Positions 1-9,197 of a stretch of 64,000 nucleotides of DNA are shown piece after piece. The notes beneath the pieces are model-generated. The model had not been told where the DNA came from. It saw nothing but the letters and a program-made list of their open reading frames with translations, and did not search any database. The stretch is from an uncultured Lachnospiraceae bacterium (GTDB taxonomy: Bacteria; Bacillota; Clostridia; Lachnospirales; Lachnospiraceae). Location of the stretch: positions 1 to 64,000 of the forward strand of contig CANTEW010000008.1 of NCBI GenBank assembly GCA_947652925.1. Direction: 5' to 3'. Numbering within the stretch: position 1 is the first letter of the stretch; every line of letters starts with the position of its first letter. A program made the translations under genes and the position numbers.

Positions 1-65
1 TCTGGAATAAGATACCCATTTTCTTCGTGGTATGTGCCGCCCAACTGTTCAAATATTGATCTCAT
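1..65 (-). CDS. TnpV-like transposon-encoded protein, N-terminal end only
   Basis: The minus strand opens with an ATG at 63-65 that reads MRSIFEQLGGTYHEENGYLI and runs off the window edge. This resembles the start of TnpV, a small protein of unknown function carried by conjugative elements in Firmicutes. A ribosome site (AAGGAG) lies about nine bases upstream. Only 21 residues are visible, so the family call rests on recalled similarity of the N-terminus. The adjacent integrase-like remnant supports a mobile-element origin. Confidence 0.55.
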   Translation of the reverse strand, partial: MRSIFEQLGGTYHEENGYLIP

Positions 66-75
66 ATGCAAAAAC

Positions 76-210
76 TCCTTCAAGATACCTGGCGATGATA
101 TACACAAGATTTTGCCAACAGATCGAACACCGGGTCTTTCCGTTCAGATCCACATAGCGGTACATATATTTCCCATCTGACCTCTGGCTCTTCCCGTACG
201 GAGGACACAG
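76..210 (-). pseudogene. Remnant of a tyrosine-integrase arm-binding domain
   Basis: One minus-strand frame encodes a fragment containing GKSQRSDGKYMYRYVDLNGK. This is like the N-terminal arm-type DNA-binding domain of Tn916-family integrases (typical pattern: QRKDGRYMYRY-D-GK). There is no start codon, no catalytic domain and the frame ends soon after, so it is a decayed fragment. It lies directly upstream of the TnpV-like start. The rest of 211-314 is gene-free and shows only a weak inverted repeat (GGCTCTC/GAGAGCC near 241-275) after the chemoreceptor gene. Confidence 0.45.
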
Positions 211-314
211 TCCTTTTTTTCACATCTCTTTTCACCCATAGGCTCTCTCCTGCTCTCCCCTTTCATTGAGAGCCTCATCAGGCAGCCATCTATATACCTA
301 TCCAATGATCCATA

Positions 315-2201
315 TCAGAAAGTATCCGACCCTACTATCTCCATCAGCTTTCTGGTGATCTCGGCCATATGGGAAGACGCCTGCTTCGTATCCTCGGAGA
401 TCTCCACATTCCGCTCCACAACATCCGCGATCTTCTCGATCTGATCCACTGCATTGGCCACAACGCCCACATTCCCCCGTACCATATCCGTGATCTTTTC
501 TACATTATGGCTGGCCGCTTCCATATTCTGCACGACAACGCCGAAATCCTCCGCCGTCTGGTCGGTGATCTCTTTTCCATTTTCCACCGCTTTGATCGTA
601 TTAGTGATCAATTCATTCGTCTCTTTGGCCGCCTGGGCGCATCCTACAGCCAGCTCCCTCACCTGTGTGGCCACAACTGCAAATCCTTTCCCCATCTCGC
701 CTGCCCTTGCCGCTTCAACGGAGGCGTTCAGGGAGAGCATATTGGTCTGCTGCGCGATGGAATCGATCTTATCGATGATCCGTTCGATCGCAACCGTCAT
801 ATCACTCGTCTTTTGCATAGAATCCTTCAACGCTTCCATTTGGGATTGGGTCTGTAAGATCCGATCTGTGGTCTCGTCTGTTTCCTCTTTCACATTGGCG
901 GATACCTCCATACTATCATTCAGCTCCTGGGTCAGCCTGTCCATGATCTGTTTCAGATCCCCTACTGCTTTTTCCTGTTCCCCTGTCCCATTATGGATAC
1001 TATCAGCGCTCTCCAGAGTCTCCCCGGACACATTATTCAAATCTGTGCAGGCATCCTTGACATTTCGGATCATCACCTGGTTATTTTCCATATCCTCTTT
1101 CTGCCGCCCCAGAAGTTTTTCATTTTCATCCATATTGCGGCATATATTCTCTACCATCTTATTGATACTGCTGGATAGCTGTTTAAATTCTGGATTGCCC
1201 TGCACATCAACAGTGATCCCAAAATCTCCTTCCGCGATCTCCTTCGTAAAATCAGTGATCTCATTGATCCCGCGTACGATCTTATCGCCCACCATATGGT
1301 AGATCATAAACAATAATATCAAGAAAATGACTGCCATACTGAGAGAGACCACGAGCGTCTGGTTCTTCCTCTGGAGATAATATTCTTCCTCCGGCAGGAA
1401 GGTCCCGATGATCTGGCCGTCGTACTCATCCGCCAGATAATACCCTTCCTTCCCGTCGATCAGCGCCTTCCCCTGCCCTGTGAGTTCCTCCGGGAATCCG
1501 ATCTCCGTCGCAGCCTTTCCGATCAGAGTTATATTCTTATGCGCCAGTATCTGCCCAGTCTCCCCGTCGATAGCGTAGACATAGCCATTCTCACCAAAGT
1601 CTATATCCCTCAAGACCACATCGAGCTTTGTGTCCGCCAGCGTATCCTCGAGCACTTCAGGACGCACCCCCACTTGTACGAATCCTGGAGCATCTTTTCT
1701 CGCCACGCCTATGTACTGCACGACCACGCCTTCTGCCGCATTCATCTGGGGCTCCTGCGCGATCTCCATTGATGGATCCTCCACGATCGCCATAAACGCA
1801 TTGGACTGTTCGCCGCTCTTCATATCAAAACCCACGTATGCATCTATGGTACTCTCTGTGATGATCCCTTCCTCATTGATGACATGGAGTTCCTTTACCA
1901 TCAATCTCTCCATTATCTGCTGCATCTTATCCGCATCTTGGATCATCGATGGATCCGCAGCGATCAGATCTGCAAAAGCTCTCGCTTTCGCGATATTATT
2001 TTGACTGAGATCTTCCGTCAGCTTCTGGATGTTCTCTTGGTTATTGGCCAACTTCATTTTCACATCCTCTAATTTCGCCGTGCTGGTCGAGATATTATTC
2101 CTTTTGCTCACAGATGTCTGCAGTATGAATACTGCTGTGACCGTGAGCAAAAAAGCCACCAGCATATAAATAAAAAGACGTATGGTAAATACCTTTTTCA
2201 T
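315..2201 (-). CDS. Methyl-accepting chemotaxis protein
   Basis: A 628-residue transmembrane chemoreceptor that would sense an external ligand and signal to a CheA/CheW array. Membrane segments lie at about residues 8-28 and 283-303. Between them is a roughly 250-residue periplasmic-type region that looks like a dCache/double-PAS sensor (it contains [16 protein letters not shown]). A HAMP linker (about 304-358) and the cytoplasmic signalling hairpin follow, with the conserved tip [12 protein letters not shown] and then [13 protein letters not shown]. The start has a good ribosome site (AAGGAAGG). The ligand cannot be told from sequence. No che or flagellar genes are in the window. The family call is firm. 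Confidence 0.95.
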   Translation of the reverse strand: MKKVFTIRLFIYMLVAFLLTVTAVFILQTSVSKRNNISTSTAKLEDVKMKLANNQENIQKLTEDLSQNNIAKARAFADLIAADPSMIQDADKMQQIMERLMVKELHVINEEGIITESTIDAYVGFDMKSGEQSNAFMAIVEDPSMEIAQEPQMNAAEGVVVQYIGVARKDAPGFVQVGVRPEVLEDTLADTKLDVVLRDIDFGENGYVYAIDGETGQILAHKNITLIGKAATEIGFPEELTGQGKALIDGKEGYYLADEYDGQIIGTFLPEEEYYLQRKNQTLVVSLSMAVIFLILLFMIYHMVGDKIVRGINEITDFTKEIAEGDFGITVDVQGNPEFKQLSSSINKMVENICRNMDENEKLLGRQKEDMENNQVMIRNVKDACTDLNNVSGETLESADSIHNGTGEQEKAVGDLKQIMDRLTQELNDSMEVSANVKEETDETTDRILQTQSQMEALKDSMQKTSDMTVAIERIIDKIDSIAQQTNMLSLNASVEAARAGEMGKGFAVVATQVRELAVGCAQAAKETNELITNTIKAVENGKEITDQTAEDFGVVVQNMEAASHNVEKITDMVRGNVGVVANAVDQIEKIADVVERNVEISEDTKQASSHMAEITRKLMEIVGSDTF

Positions 2202-2270
2202 TGTAAACTTTCCTTCCTTTGATCGTATATGTAAATATCCTCACCTACTTGATCTCTGATCTAAATACAT

Positions 2271-2942
2271 TCACTGACTGGTAGAATACAGACTGCCATT
2301 TTCATCACTCCACTGTCCTGCGCCTTCCGCCTGATAAGCCATCCCCTGTGCATCATGCCAGCCGCCATACTGATCCTGGGTGATATCCACACTGCCGCTC
2401 CCGTCTGGACCATACAATGTCATGACATCCCCCTCACTGTCATCATCCTGTACGGCCGGATCAACAGAATATACATTCCCATTTTCATCCGACCATTGCC
2501 CCGCACCTTCTGCGTGATAGCCCACACCCAGATCATCCACCCATCCCCCATCAGACAGACCATATACCTGTATCTGGGCATCCGTACCGGCATCATATAA
2601 GGTGATGGACTCTCCCGTCCTCTCAACCTCCGCCGTGGTCTGCTGCGCCGCCTCTGTGATCTCAGCCGCCTGCGGCTCCTGTGCCGGGACTGTTGTGGGA
2701 GCCGGGACTGCTTGTTCCTCTGGAAGATCGGTCTGGACATCACCGTCTGAAGGTCTTGTGGTAACACTGATGCCCGGCGTGGGAGACGGTGTTGCACTGA
2801 CCGATCCCTGTGCAGCAGTCGGTGTGGGTGTGTCTACTATTATCCGCACTTTCTCGGTCTTTTTGCCGCACCCTGCTGCCAGGAAGACTGCCGTGATGGA
2901 TACTGCCACCCCTAACGTAACTTGTTTCATGCCTGTTCTCAT
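2271..2942 (-). CDS. Putative secreted lipoprotein with two repeated C-terminal segments
   Basis: Product of 223 residues. The start at 2942 is preferred over an in-frame upstream one because GAGGAG lies just before it. The N-terminus is a signal peptide ending in a lipobox (LAAGC). A Thr/Pro/Ala-rich linker of about 90 residues follows, as in wall-spanning lipoproteins. The C-terminal part holds two related segments, each ending in a GYHAEGAGQWSDENG or AYQAEGAGQWSDENG motif about 60 residues apart, which suggests a duplicated small domain. No known enzymatic motif was recognised. It lies between the two-component pair and the chemoreceptor on the same strand, without clear operon linkage. 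Confidence 0.75.
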   Translation of the reverse strand: MRTGMKQVTLGVAVSITAVFLAAGCGKKTEKVRIIVDTPTPTAAQGSVSATPSPTPGISVTTRPSDGDVQTDLPEEQAVPAPTTVPAQEPQAAEITEAAQQTTAEVERTGESITLYDAGTDAQIQVYGLSDGGWVDDLGVGYHAEGAGQWSDENGNVYSVDPAVQDDDSEGDVMTLYGPDGSGSVDITQDQYGGWHDAQGMAYQAEGAGQWSDENGSLYSTSQ

Positions 2943-3052
2943 CTGTCGATACTCCTCTTTTTTACGTATATTCCCTGATACTATAACATAGATCTTCAGA
3001 TAGGAGGAGACCACCTACCGATATCACATAATTATTACTGTTTTCATGATCG

Positions 3053-4390
3053 TTATGACTGCTGCCCTCCATTTAACAGTAAAGAGACTTGAAACACCTG
3101 ATCTTCATATCCAAGCCTTGACACACCATTATATTTTTCTGTGATATTCAATACAGATGAGAGTCCGATCCCTTTACGGTCTTTTTCTTTTGTTGAAAAA
3201 AACGTGCCGTCCTGCGCCCGCCGCACCGCCCCTTCGAAACTGTTTTTGATCAAGACCACGAGAAGGGCGCTGCTCACCATAGAGAGTTCCAGGTCGATAA
3301 ACCTTTCCTGTGACCTCATCCGCCTGCACGCCTCCACTGCATTTTCCAGGAGATTTCCCAGGATGATGCACAATTCCGTATCTGTGACAGGGATCTTATC
3401 AAAGAGGGAGACTTGCATAGTCACCTTGACCTGATCTTTTTCCGCCTGCTCTTTATAATAGCATAATAAAGCATTGACCACCATATTATCACAGTAGACT
3501 GCCATCGGCTGCAGAGAAGAATAGGCGCTGGCTTTATCAAGATACTCTCTCAGCCCCTCCAGATCTTTATTTTTCGCAAGATCTTTCAGGACCAGGAAAT
3601 GATGGCGCATATCGTGCCGGGAGCGGCGTGTCTCCTGGATGCGCGTCTGCAAGAGCTTCAGATATTTTTGCTGTGCTGTGATCTGTATCTCTGTCAGATA
3701 GAGCTTCTCCTTAAGCTCCGCGTTCCTGCTGATCGCGATGATCGTCCGCAATAAGATGCCGTAAGTGGCGAAAGTCAGCATGCCCCATATGACCGGTATC
3801 ACGAAGAACTTATCCTCCGGAAAATGCGTATAATTCGATATATCCGGCGCGATGGTCAGCGTATAGATCAGCGTATTGCATATGGGGATCACCCAGATCA
3901 GCCGCCATATGACAAGGGACTGGCTATAATCCAGGGCAGGGCGCATGAGCTTTTTATAAAACAGACAGATCAGGGGAAAAACAGCGAGTGAGAGTGCGAT
4001 CATTATATATGAGATCTCTGGTATGGATCCCTCTGGCAGCTTGCCTGTGAGCATAAAATAGATCTGATAGGAAAAGAGCCTTACATTCTCAGAATAGTTC
4101 TTCACCACCGTTATGATAAAAAGACTCTGCCCAAGCGTATATCTGCTGGCCGCACTGAAGATAAAGACCCCCACAAACTGAGAACACACCGAGAGCAGCG
4201 CTCTCTCCATAGAAGTATCCGTCGCCAGATAGATAAAGGACGCGATCAGCTCCACACTCAGAAATGCCGTGACCGCCGCCAAGATCACTGGCGGCCGGGG
4301 CGTCTTTATCTGATCCCGGAAGACCAGATACAAGAGCAGGATGCATGGTACGACAAAGAGCAGCCCGTTGATCATATAGATGCTCGTCAT
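3053..4390 (-). CDS. AgrC-like sensor histidine kinase (GHKL family)
   Basis: A 445-residue membrane kinase. Six hydrophobic segments fill residues 1-230. A coiled region and a dimerisation segment with histidines (RHDMRHHF, near residue 260) follow, then a GHKL ATPase domain with an N box (GNLLENAVEAC) and a G box (GIGLSSVLN). This architecture is typical of AgrC-type receptors for peptide signals. The gene overlaps the upstream response regulator by four bases (ATGA), so the two are translationally coupled. No agrB/agrD-like peptide gene was seen nearby, so the signal is unknown. Confidence 0.9.
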   Translation of the reverse strand: MTSIYMINGLLFVVPCILLLYLVFRDQIKTPRPPVILAAVTAFLSVELIASFIYLATDTSMERALLSVCSQFVGVFIFSAASRYTLGQSLFIITVVKNYSENVRLFSYQIYFMLTGKLPEGSIPEISYIMIALSLAVFPLICLFYKKLMRPALDYSQSLVIWRLIWVIPICNTLIYTLTIAPDISNYTHFPEDKFFVIPVIWGMLTFATYGILLRTIIAISRNAELKEKLYLTEIQITAQQKYLKLLQTRIQETRRSRHDMRHHFLVLKDLAKNKDLEGLREYLDKASAYSSLQPMAVYCDNMVVNALLCYYKEQAEKDQVKVTMQVSLFDKIPVTDTELCIILGNLLENAVEACRRMRSQERFIDLELSMVSSALLVVLIKNSFEGAVRRAQDGTFFSTKEKDRKGIGLSSVLNITEKYNGVSRLGYEDQVFQVSLLLNGGQQS

Positions 4391-5118
4391 ACCCTCCTCC
4401 CCTCTTGTGCATGGCTGTCAAATATGTAGTCCGCATACGTCTGCAGGATCTCACGTCTGCGGGCTGCCGCGATCGGGATGGTCTCACCGTTTTTCAGGAT
4501 AAAGTCCCTGTCTATATAGGATGCGATAAAATCCATATTCACCATACAATTCCGATAACACCACAAAAAATTCGGGTATGAGGACAGCATCGGATAAAAA
4601 TCATTAAACGACATATGCGAACGTATGACACAGGAGACCGTGTGGACCTGGATATAATGATTGGAATAATCCGTGTAGACGATATCTGACACCGGCACGC
4701 GGGTACGCTCCCTCCCTTCTTTCAATTCGATATAATGTGCTAACCTGGATACAGTGAGTTCAAAATGATCCAGGGCATCTTTCAAACATGCATACCCATA
4801 CGGCTTTACAAGATAATCCAGGACATGGAGCCTAAATGCCATAGGCGCATACTCTTCGCTGACTGTAGTAAAGATGATCTGACATCTGGGATCCCTCTTT
4901 TGCACTTTTTCCGCGATCTGGATGCCTGTCGTGTCCTTCATATAGATATCAAGAAATACCAGATGATAAGCAGTGCCCTCCACAGCATCCAAAAAATCCC
5001 TCTCATCCGTGAATCTCTCGATATACATATGTACTTTATGTTCCTGGCCATACCGTGATAAGTAACTGCATAAAAGCTCGATATCTTCTACAGAATCATC
5101 TACAATAGCCGCATTCAT
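4387..5118 (-). CDS. LytTR-family response regulator
   Basis: A 243-residue AgrA/VirR-type regulator. The receiver domain has acidic residues D7-D8, phospho-acceptor Asp57 (VFLDIYM) and Lys105 (YLVKPYG). The C-terminal LytTR DNA-binding domain begins near residue 130 (ELKEGRERTRVPVSDIVY). The start at 5118 replaces a longer open frame because GGAGGGG precedes this ATG and the receiver fold begins here. It forms a pair with the overlapping kinase gene. Its DNA targets are not evident. Confidence 0.92.
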   Translation of the reverse strand: MNAAIVDDSVEDIELLCSYLSRYGQEHKVHMYIERFTDERDFLDAVEGTAYHLVFLDIYMKDTTGIQIAEKVQKRDPRCQIIFTTVSEEYAPMAFRLHVLDYLVKPYGYACLKDALDHFELTVSRLAHYIELKEGRERTRVPVSDIVYTDYSNHYIQVHTVSCVIRSHMSFNDFYPMLSSYPNFLWCYRNCMVNMDFIASYIDRDFILKNGETIPIAAARRREILQTYADYIFDSHAQEGRRV

Positions 5119-5193
5119 ATCCTTCCCCTCCATCGAACAAAGCTCTTTTGACAAAACCTCCTTTTATTATACACGAACTTCTTTTTTTATCAA

Positions 5194-5360
5194 CTAGCGT
5201 ATCGACAAGCTGACTTCTATAATAAAGTGTGCCGGATATTTTGTCACTCTGCAAGGCGGAGGAATGAAGCGTAGCGGTGGCTACGGCGATCGACAACAAC
5301 GCGGCAGATGGCAAAATAGGCGGTACAATTGATATAGAAGTCAGCTTGTTGATACACTGG
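5194..5360. repeat. 167-bp imperfect palindrome (MITE- or REP-like element)
   Basis: The arms at 5194-5221 and 5333-5360 are inverted copies (GACAAGCTGACTTCTAT against ATAGAAGTCAGCTTGTT) with about three mismatches in 28 bases. Symmetry continues inward: GTGTGCCGGATATTTTG pairs with CAAAATAGGCGGTAC, and the centre contains the perfect hairpin CGTAGC-GGTG-GCTACG. The whole element could fold into one long stem. It occupies the gap between the regulator gene and spoVAE. Small open frames that cross it are by-products. It looks like a non-autonomous mobile repeat or a structured RNA gene. Confidence 0.7.
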
Positions 5361-5397
5361 ATCCCACTTGTCCTCATCCCACACACTCTGGGCATAT

Positions 5398-5448
5398 AAA
5401 AACACCCTCCAGGCCATCTTCCATAAAATAAATGTCCCCAAAGGGTGT
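5398..5448 (-). terminator. Possible terminator after spoVAE
   Basis: On the minus strand ACACCC and GGGTGT are separated by about 35 bases and followed by TTTTTA, just downstream of spoVAE. The stem is short and the loop long, so support is modest. Confidence 0.35.
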
Positions 5449-5459
5449 CCCCATCCAGA

Positions 5460-5819
5460 TCACTCTTTCATTTTCGGCTTAAATACCAGGCTTGCCAGAT
5501 ATGAGAAGATCAGCGCCGCCGAGACGCCCACCGCACAGGCAGTGAATCCTCCCATGAACAATCCGATAAAGCCATTGTCATCCACCGCTTTTTTCATCCC
5601 TTCCCACAGCACATTGCCGAACCCCAGAAGAGGAACGCTGGCACCTGCCCCGGCAAAATCCACCAGCGGACCATAGATGCCCACAGCACTCAGGAACGTC
5701 CCGGTACACACCAGCAGCACCATGACCCGGCCCGGCATCAGCTTCGTCCTATCCAACAGGATCTGGACCAGCGCGCAGATCAGGCCTCCTACCCAGAATG
5801 CATGAAAATAATCCATCAT
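5460..5819 (-). CDS. spoVAE: Stage V sporulation protein AE
   Basis: A 119-residue, very hydrophobic protein with about four membrane segments and the SpoVAC/AE signature (GIYGPLVDFAGAGASVPLLGFG). It belongs to the SpoVA channel in the spore inner membrane, which moves calcium-dipicolinate into the forespore and releases it at germination. Length matches the short form of SpoVAE. The start overlaps the spoVAD stop (ATGA). It is the last gene of the spoVA block. Confidence 0.93.
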   Translation of the reverse strand: MMDYFHAFWVGGLICALVQILLDRTKLMPGRVMVLLVCTGTFLSAVGIYGPLVDFAGAGASVPLLGFGNVLWEGMKKAVDDNGFIGLFMGGFTACAVGVSAALIFSYLASLVFKPKMKE

Positions 5820-6844
5820 CTCTCTCCTTTCCCAGCAGTCTCCACGACGACAGCATGGGCGACGCCCGGTACACTCTGTCCCTCGTTAAAACTCACTTTG
5901 GACATCAACGCCCCGGTAGGCACAAAGAGTACCCGCTCCCACTCCCCCGACTCGATCTTCGGCAGGATATAAGATACAAAGACCGTAGCCGCACAGCCGC
6001 AGCCGCTCCCGCCAGAGTGGGTGTCCTGGGTCTTCCCGTCATAGATCTTAAGGCCGCAGTCCATGTGCTGTTTACGGATATCATATCCTTTTTTCGCCAG
6101 AAGGTCCCAGAGGATCTGCTGCCCCACTTTTCCCAGATCCCCTGTCACGATCTTATCGTAATCCTCCGGCATCCGGTCAAAGTCCATAAAATTCTGGTAA
6201 ATGGTATCACAGGCCGCCGGAGCCATACAAGCCCCCATATTCTGCGGGTCCTTCAGGCCATAATCTATGATCTTACCCGTGGTCACGCCCATGATACGCG
6301 CTCTCCCGCCCTGCCGGCCCAGCACACAGGCGCCGCTGCCTGTCACCGTCCATGTGGCAGACAAAGGGCGCTGGTTCCCATAAGACAGAGGGAACCGGAA
6401 CTCTTTCTCCGCACTGCCAAAGTGGCTGGAAGTGACCGCTAATACATATTCCCCATAGCCTGCTGCCACTGCCATGGACCCCAGGGACAGAGCCTCCCCC
6501 ATGGTAGAACAAGCTCCATACAGACCATAGACCGGGATCCCAAGATCCGCGATCCCAAAAGAAGACGCCACAGACTGAGCCAGAAGATCCCCCGCATAGA
6601 TCGTCCGTATCTGCCAGTTTTTCAGACCCGCTTTAGCGATGGCAAGTCCCGCCGTCTCCTTTTGCAGCGTACTCTCCGCCTCTTCCCAGGAATCCGTCCC
6701 GAACATAGGATCCTCCCCGACCAGATCAAATGCATCCCCCAGCGGGCCTTCCCCCTCCTTCTTTCCCACAATGGAAGCGCCGCTTATGATAAAAACAGGC
6801 TCCCGAAACTGTATACTCTGCTGCCCGATCGTCTGTCCAGACAT
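5816..6844 (-). CDS. spoVAD: Stage V sporulation protein AD
   Basis: A 342-residue protein with a thiolase-like (FabH/KAS-type) fold, known in Bacillus to bind dipicolinic acid. Seen here are the conserved opening FREPVFIISGASIVGKKEGEGP and the central GLYGACSTMGEALSLG motif, and length equals the family norm. The ATG at 6844 follows AAAGGGG. An in-frame GTG three codons earlier is less well placed. It lies between spoVAC and spoVAE, as in other Clostridia. Confidence 0.95.
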   Translation of the reverse strand: MSGQTIGQQSIQFREPVFIISGASIVGKKEGEGPLGDAFDLVGEDPMFGTDSWEEAESTLQKETAGLAIAKAGLKNWQIRTIYAGDLLAQSVASSFGIADLGIPVYGLYGACSTMGEALSLGSMAVAAGYGEYVLAVTSSHFGSAEKEFRFPLSYGNQRPLSATWTVTGSGACVLGRQGGRARIMGVTTGKIIDYGLKDPQNMGACMAPAACDTIYQNFMDFDRMPEDYDKIVTGDLGKVGQQILWDLLAKKGYDIRKQHMDCGLKIYDGKTQDTHSGGSGCGCAATVFVSYILPKIESGEWERVLFVPTGALMSKVSFNEGQSVPGVAHAVVVETAGKGER

Positions 6845-6874
6845 TTTGCACACCCCTTTCTTCTGTAAATAGCT

Positions 6875-7342
6875 CTACATCACGCCAGTGATCTTCAGCA
6901 CCCAATAAATGATACCCAAGATCCAGCTGGAAAAGATCCCAAACAGGATGACCGGCCCTGCGATCGTGAAGATCTTACATCCGATCCCCATGACCTGGCC
7001 CTCTTTTTGGAACTCAATGGCTGAAGCCGCCACTGAATTGGCAAATCCCGTGATCGGTACCAGGGATCCCGCTCCGGCAAACTTTGCCAATTTAGGATAG
7101 ATATTAAAACCTGTCAAGATCACACTGATCAAGATCAATATCCCCGAAGTCCAGGAACCGGAAACCTGTTGTCCCAGCCCATACCCCAGGCACATATTCA
7201 TGATCCACTGCCCCGCCAGACAGATGAGCCCTCCTACCAGGAAAGCCCGCACCATGTTCATCGGCAGGCTGTGTGTGGGAGTCACCTGTTTCACATATTT
7301 TTCATATTCTTTTTGCTCTTTCTGCGTTTGTATATCCGGCAT
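6875..7342 (-). CDS. spoVAC: Stage V sporulation protein AC
   Basis: A 155-residue membrane protein with about four to five transmembrane segments and the signature NIYPKLAKFAGAGSLVPITG shared with SpoVAE. SpoVAC forms a mechanosensitive channel for dipicolinic acid in the spore inner membrane. An AAGGAGG ribosome site precedes the start. The order AB-AC-AD supports the call. Confidence 0.95.
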   Translation of the reverse strand: MPDIQTQKEQKEYEKYVKQVTPTHSLPMNMVRAFLVGGLICLAGQWIMNMCLGYGLGQQVSGSWTSGILILISVILTGFNIYPKLAKFAGAGSLVPITGFANSVAASAIEFQKEGQVMGIGCKIFTIAGPVILFGIFSSWILGIIYWVLKITGVM

Positions 7343-7354
7343 ATCTGCCCCTCC

Positions 7355-7768
7355 TTACCATCCTTTATAAAAAAACCATAAAGAACCTGCAACCTTCCCC
7401 AGCGCGATCACCACGATCACGATAGGGATCCCATGTTTCAGCTTCAGCCGTCTGGCGATCACCGGAAAGATATCCGCCATCTCCGCCAGAGCCAAGATCC
7501 ACCCGCCGAGAAAGACTCCGGAAAACAAGCCGTATATGCCCAGCCCCCAAGCGCCCAGCGGGAGCTGCAGATGGAACACATAGAAGATATTGCCCGCTAA
7601 AGCCCCCAGCATCATCGTATCTTCATACAACAAGATCCTGTCGGCTGTGTGGGTGATGCCCGCATAACGGGGGATGATGCCCAGCCCGATCAAAAAAGCG
7701 ACTGCGGCGCTGGCCACGATCCCCCCTGCACACAATCCCAGAAAGCCCATGCCTATCTGTGCCCACAT
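7355..7768 (-). CDS. spoVAB: Stage V sporulation protein AB
   Basis: A 137-residue protein with four to five hydrophobic segments. It matches SpoVAB in length and in the GLFSGVFLGGWILALAE region followed by a C-terminal hydrophobic helix. Its role in dipicolinate transport is accepted but not mechanistically defined. The start overlaps the end of spoVAA by 16 bases, with GGGAG upstream, so translation is coupled. Confidence 0.9.
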   Translation of the reverse strand: MWAQIGMGFLGLCAGGIVASAAVAFLIGLGIIPRYAGITHTADRILLYEDTMMLGALAGNIFYVFHLQLPLGAWGLGIYGLFSGVFLGGWILALAEMADIFPVIARRLKLKHGIPIVIVVIALGKVAGSLWFFYKGW

Positions 7769-8382
7769 GACTGCGCTCCCTCCCGCTCCACATCTTCTAT
7801 AATGGTGCTGTTCACATCGTCCTCATACATCCGCATCTGCACCTGCATAGGCGTGGGATCCTGGGTGATCTTCTTGCTCCCGAAATGGTTAAAAAAGAAC
7901 AAGACCCCCAGCCCGATCCCCAGGGAATATGTGATCTCCAATATACTGAATCCCGGCGCCGGCTGTCCTGTCATCTGCTCAAAGATCTGGGAAAATAATT
8001 TGCTGATATCCACGTCTGTATTAAATGTCATGATAGAAAAAGCAGTCCCGAAAAAAGAGACCAGACACACCACCGCCGTCTTCACCCAGCTGAAAAAGGC
8101 ATGTTCATGCTCCTCCGCCTCATAAGTGATGATAAATGACGGTTCACCTATGTGGTTCACCTCCAGATCCGGATTTTTCTTCTGGATATCCCGGATGATA
8201 TCTATGATAGACACCACATAACGTCCCGGCTTGCCGGGAGTCAGATCCGTGACCGGCAGCACCCGGCACTTATCCACAATCTTGCTGTCGCTCCCTGATA
8301 ATTTTGCCACATCCTGCAGATGTACACGGGGATGGTCCACTTCCACATTCATATCTGTCTGTATATACAATGTATCACTCAT
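7753..8382 (-). CDS. spoVAA: Stage V sporulation protein AA
   Basis: A 209-residue protein with a soluble N-terminal domain (about 1-120, opening SDTLYIQTDMNVEVDHP) and two membrane segments near residues 107-130 and 155-175. This is the usual SpoVAA layout. It is the first spoVA gene. A candidate forespore-type promoter lies just upstream in the gap after sigF, so the block could be transcribed both with sigF and on its own. Confidence 0.9.
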   Translation of the reverse strand: MSDTLYIQTDMNVEVDHPRVHLQDVAKLSGSDSKIVDKCRVLPVTDLTPGKPGRYVVSIIDIIRDIQKKNPDLEVNHIGEPSFIITYEAEEHEHAFFSWVKTAVVCLVSFFGTAFSIMTFNTDVDISKLFSQIFEQMTGQPAPGFSILEITYSLGIGLGVLFFFNHFGSKKITQDPTPMQVQMRMYEDDVNSTIIEDVEREGAQSCGHR

Positions 8383-8432
8383 ACAAAAAAATCCCCCTCC
8401 CGGTATCGTCTCGCATGTTCCGCTTTCAATGA

Positions 8433-8461
8433 TAGTATACCGAAAAGAAGGATTTTTATCC
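8433..8461 (-). promoter_or_regulatory. Candidate sigma-G/F-type promoter for spoVA
   Basis: The minus strand reads GGATA, 17 bases, then TATACTA. This is close to the forespore sigma-G pattern (GNATR, then CATNNTA), with one mismatch in each box. It lies 50-80 bases upstream of spoVAA, where a spoVA promoter is expected. A vegetative promoter cannot be excluded. Confidence 0.4.
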
Positions 8462-8475
8462 GTTTTGATATTTTT

Positions 8476-9195
8476 TTATATCTTCCCCCGCATGATCTTC
8501 AGGATCTTCTTCTCCATGCGTGAGACCTGTACCTGGGACACGCCCAGCTTTTTAGCGATCTGGCTCTGGGTCATATCCTGAAAATACCGCATATAGATCA
8601 ATCTGCGCTCCTCTGGCTCCAGATATTGGAGGATCTCCTCCAAGAGGAGCCTGTCCAATACCCGCTCCTGTGCATTTTCTTTTTCCGTCAATTTGTCCTG
8701 GAGCGAGATGTCCATCCCGTCTCCCTGGTAGATCACTTGCTGTAAGGAGCCGACCTCCGCAGCCGCTTCTGTAGCCATCACCAGTTCCTCCGCCGACACG
8801 CCCGCCGCGGCCGCGATCTCTTCCACCGTAGGTTCCCGTCTCAACTCTTTTTCCAGACGTTCACGCACCGCGTAGGCTTTATAGGAGACTTCCTTCAGAG
8901 AACGGCTGACCCGGATCATACCGTCATCGCGCAAAAAGCGTTTTATCTCCCCAGCGATCATAGGGACTGCGTAAGTGGAAAATCTCACCTCAAAATCCAG
9001 ATTAAAATGATCCACCGCTTTCAAAAGGCCAATGCTCCCAATCTGAAACAGATCATCCATATCTACGCCCCTGTTCCGGAACCGCTTGACCACGCTCCAG
9101 ATCAGTCCGATGTTTTCCTCGAACAAAGTATCCCTTGCCGCTTTATCCCCCTGGTGTGCCTGCCCGATCAAGGCTAGAGTACGGTCCTCCTTCAC
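8476..9195 (-). CDS. sigF: RNA polymerase sporulation sigma factor F
   Basis: A 239-residue sigma-70-family factor that directs early forespore transcription. Region 2 (LIWSVVKRFRNRGVDMDDLFQIGSIGLLKA), region 3 and a region 4 helix-turn-helix (SQIAKKLGVSQVQVSRMEK) are all present. Translation starts at a GTG preceded by GGAGG, three bases after the spoIIAB stop. Its position directly after spoIIAA-spoIIAB, which encode its control proteins, identifies it as SigF rather than the similar SigG. Confidence 0.95.
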   Translation of the reverse strand: MKEDRTLALIGQAHQGDKAARDTLFEENIGLIWSVVKRFRNRGVDMDDLFQIGSIGLLKAVDHFNLDFEVRFSTYAVPMIAGEIKRFLRDDGMIRVSRSLKEVSYKAYAVRERLEKELRREPTVEEIAAAAGVSAEELVMATEAAAEVGSLQQVIYQGDGMDISLQDKLTEKENAQERVLDRLLLEEILQYLEPEERRLIYMRYFQDMTQSQIAKKLGVSQVQVSRMEKKILKIMRGKI

Positions 9196-9197
9196 AC

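Noticed and set aside
5096..5441. Two short minus-strand open frames across the palindrome
   Set aside because: They span the inverted repeat, have no ribosome site and encode no known pattern.
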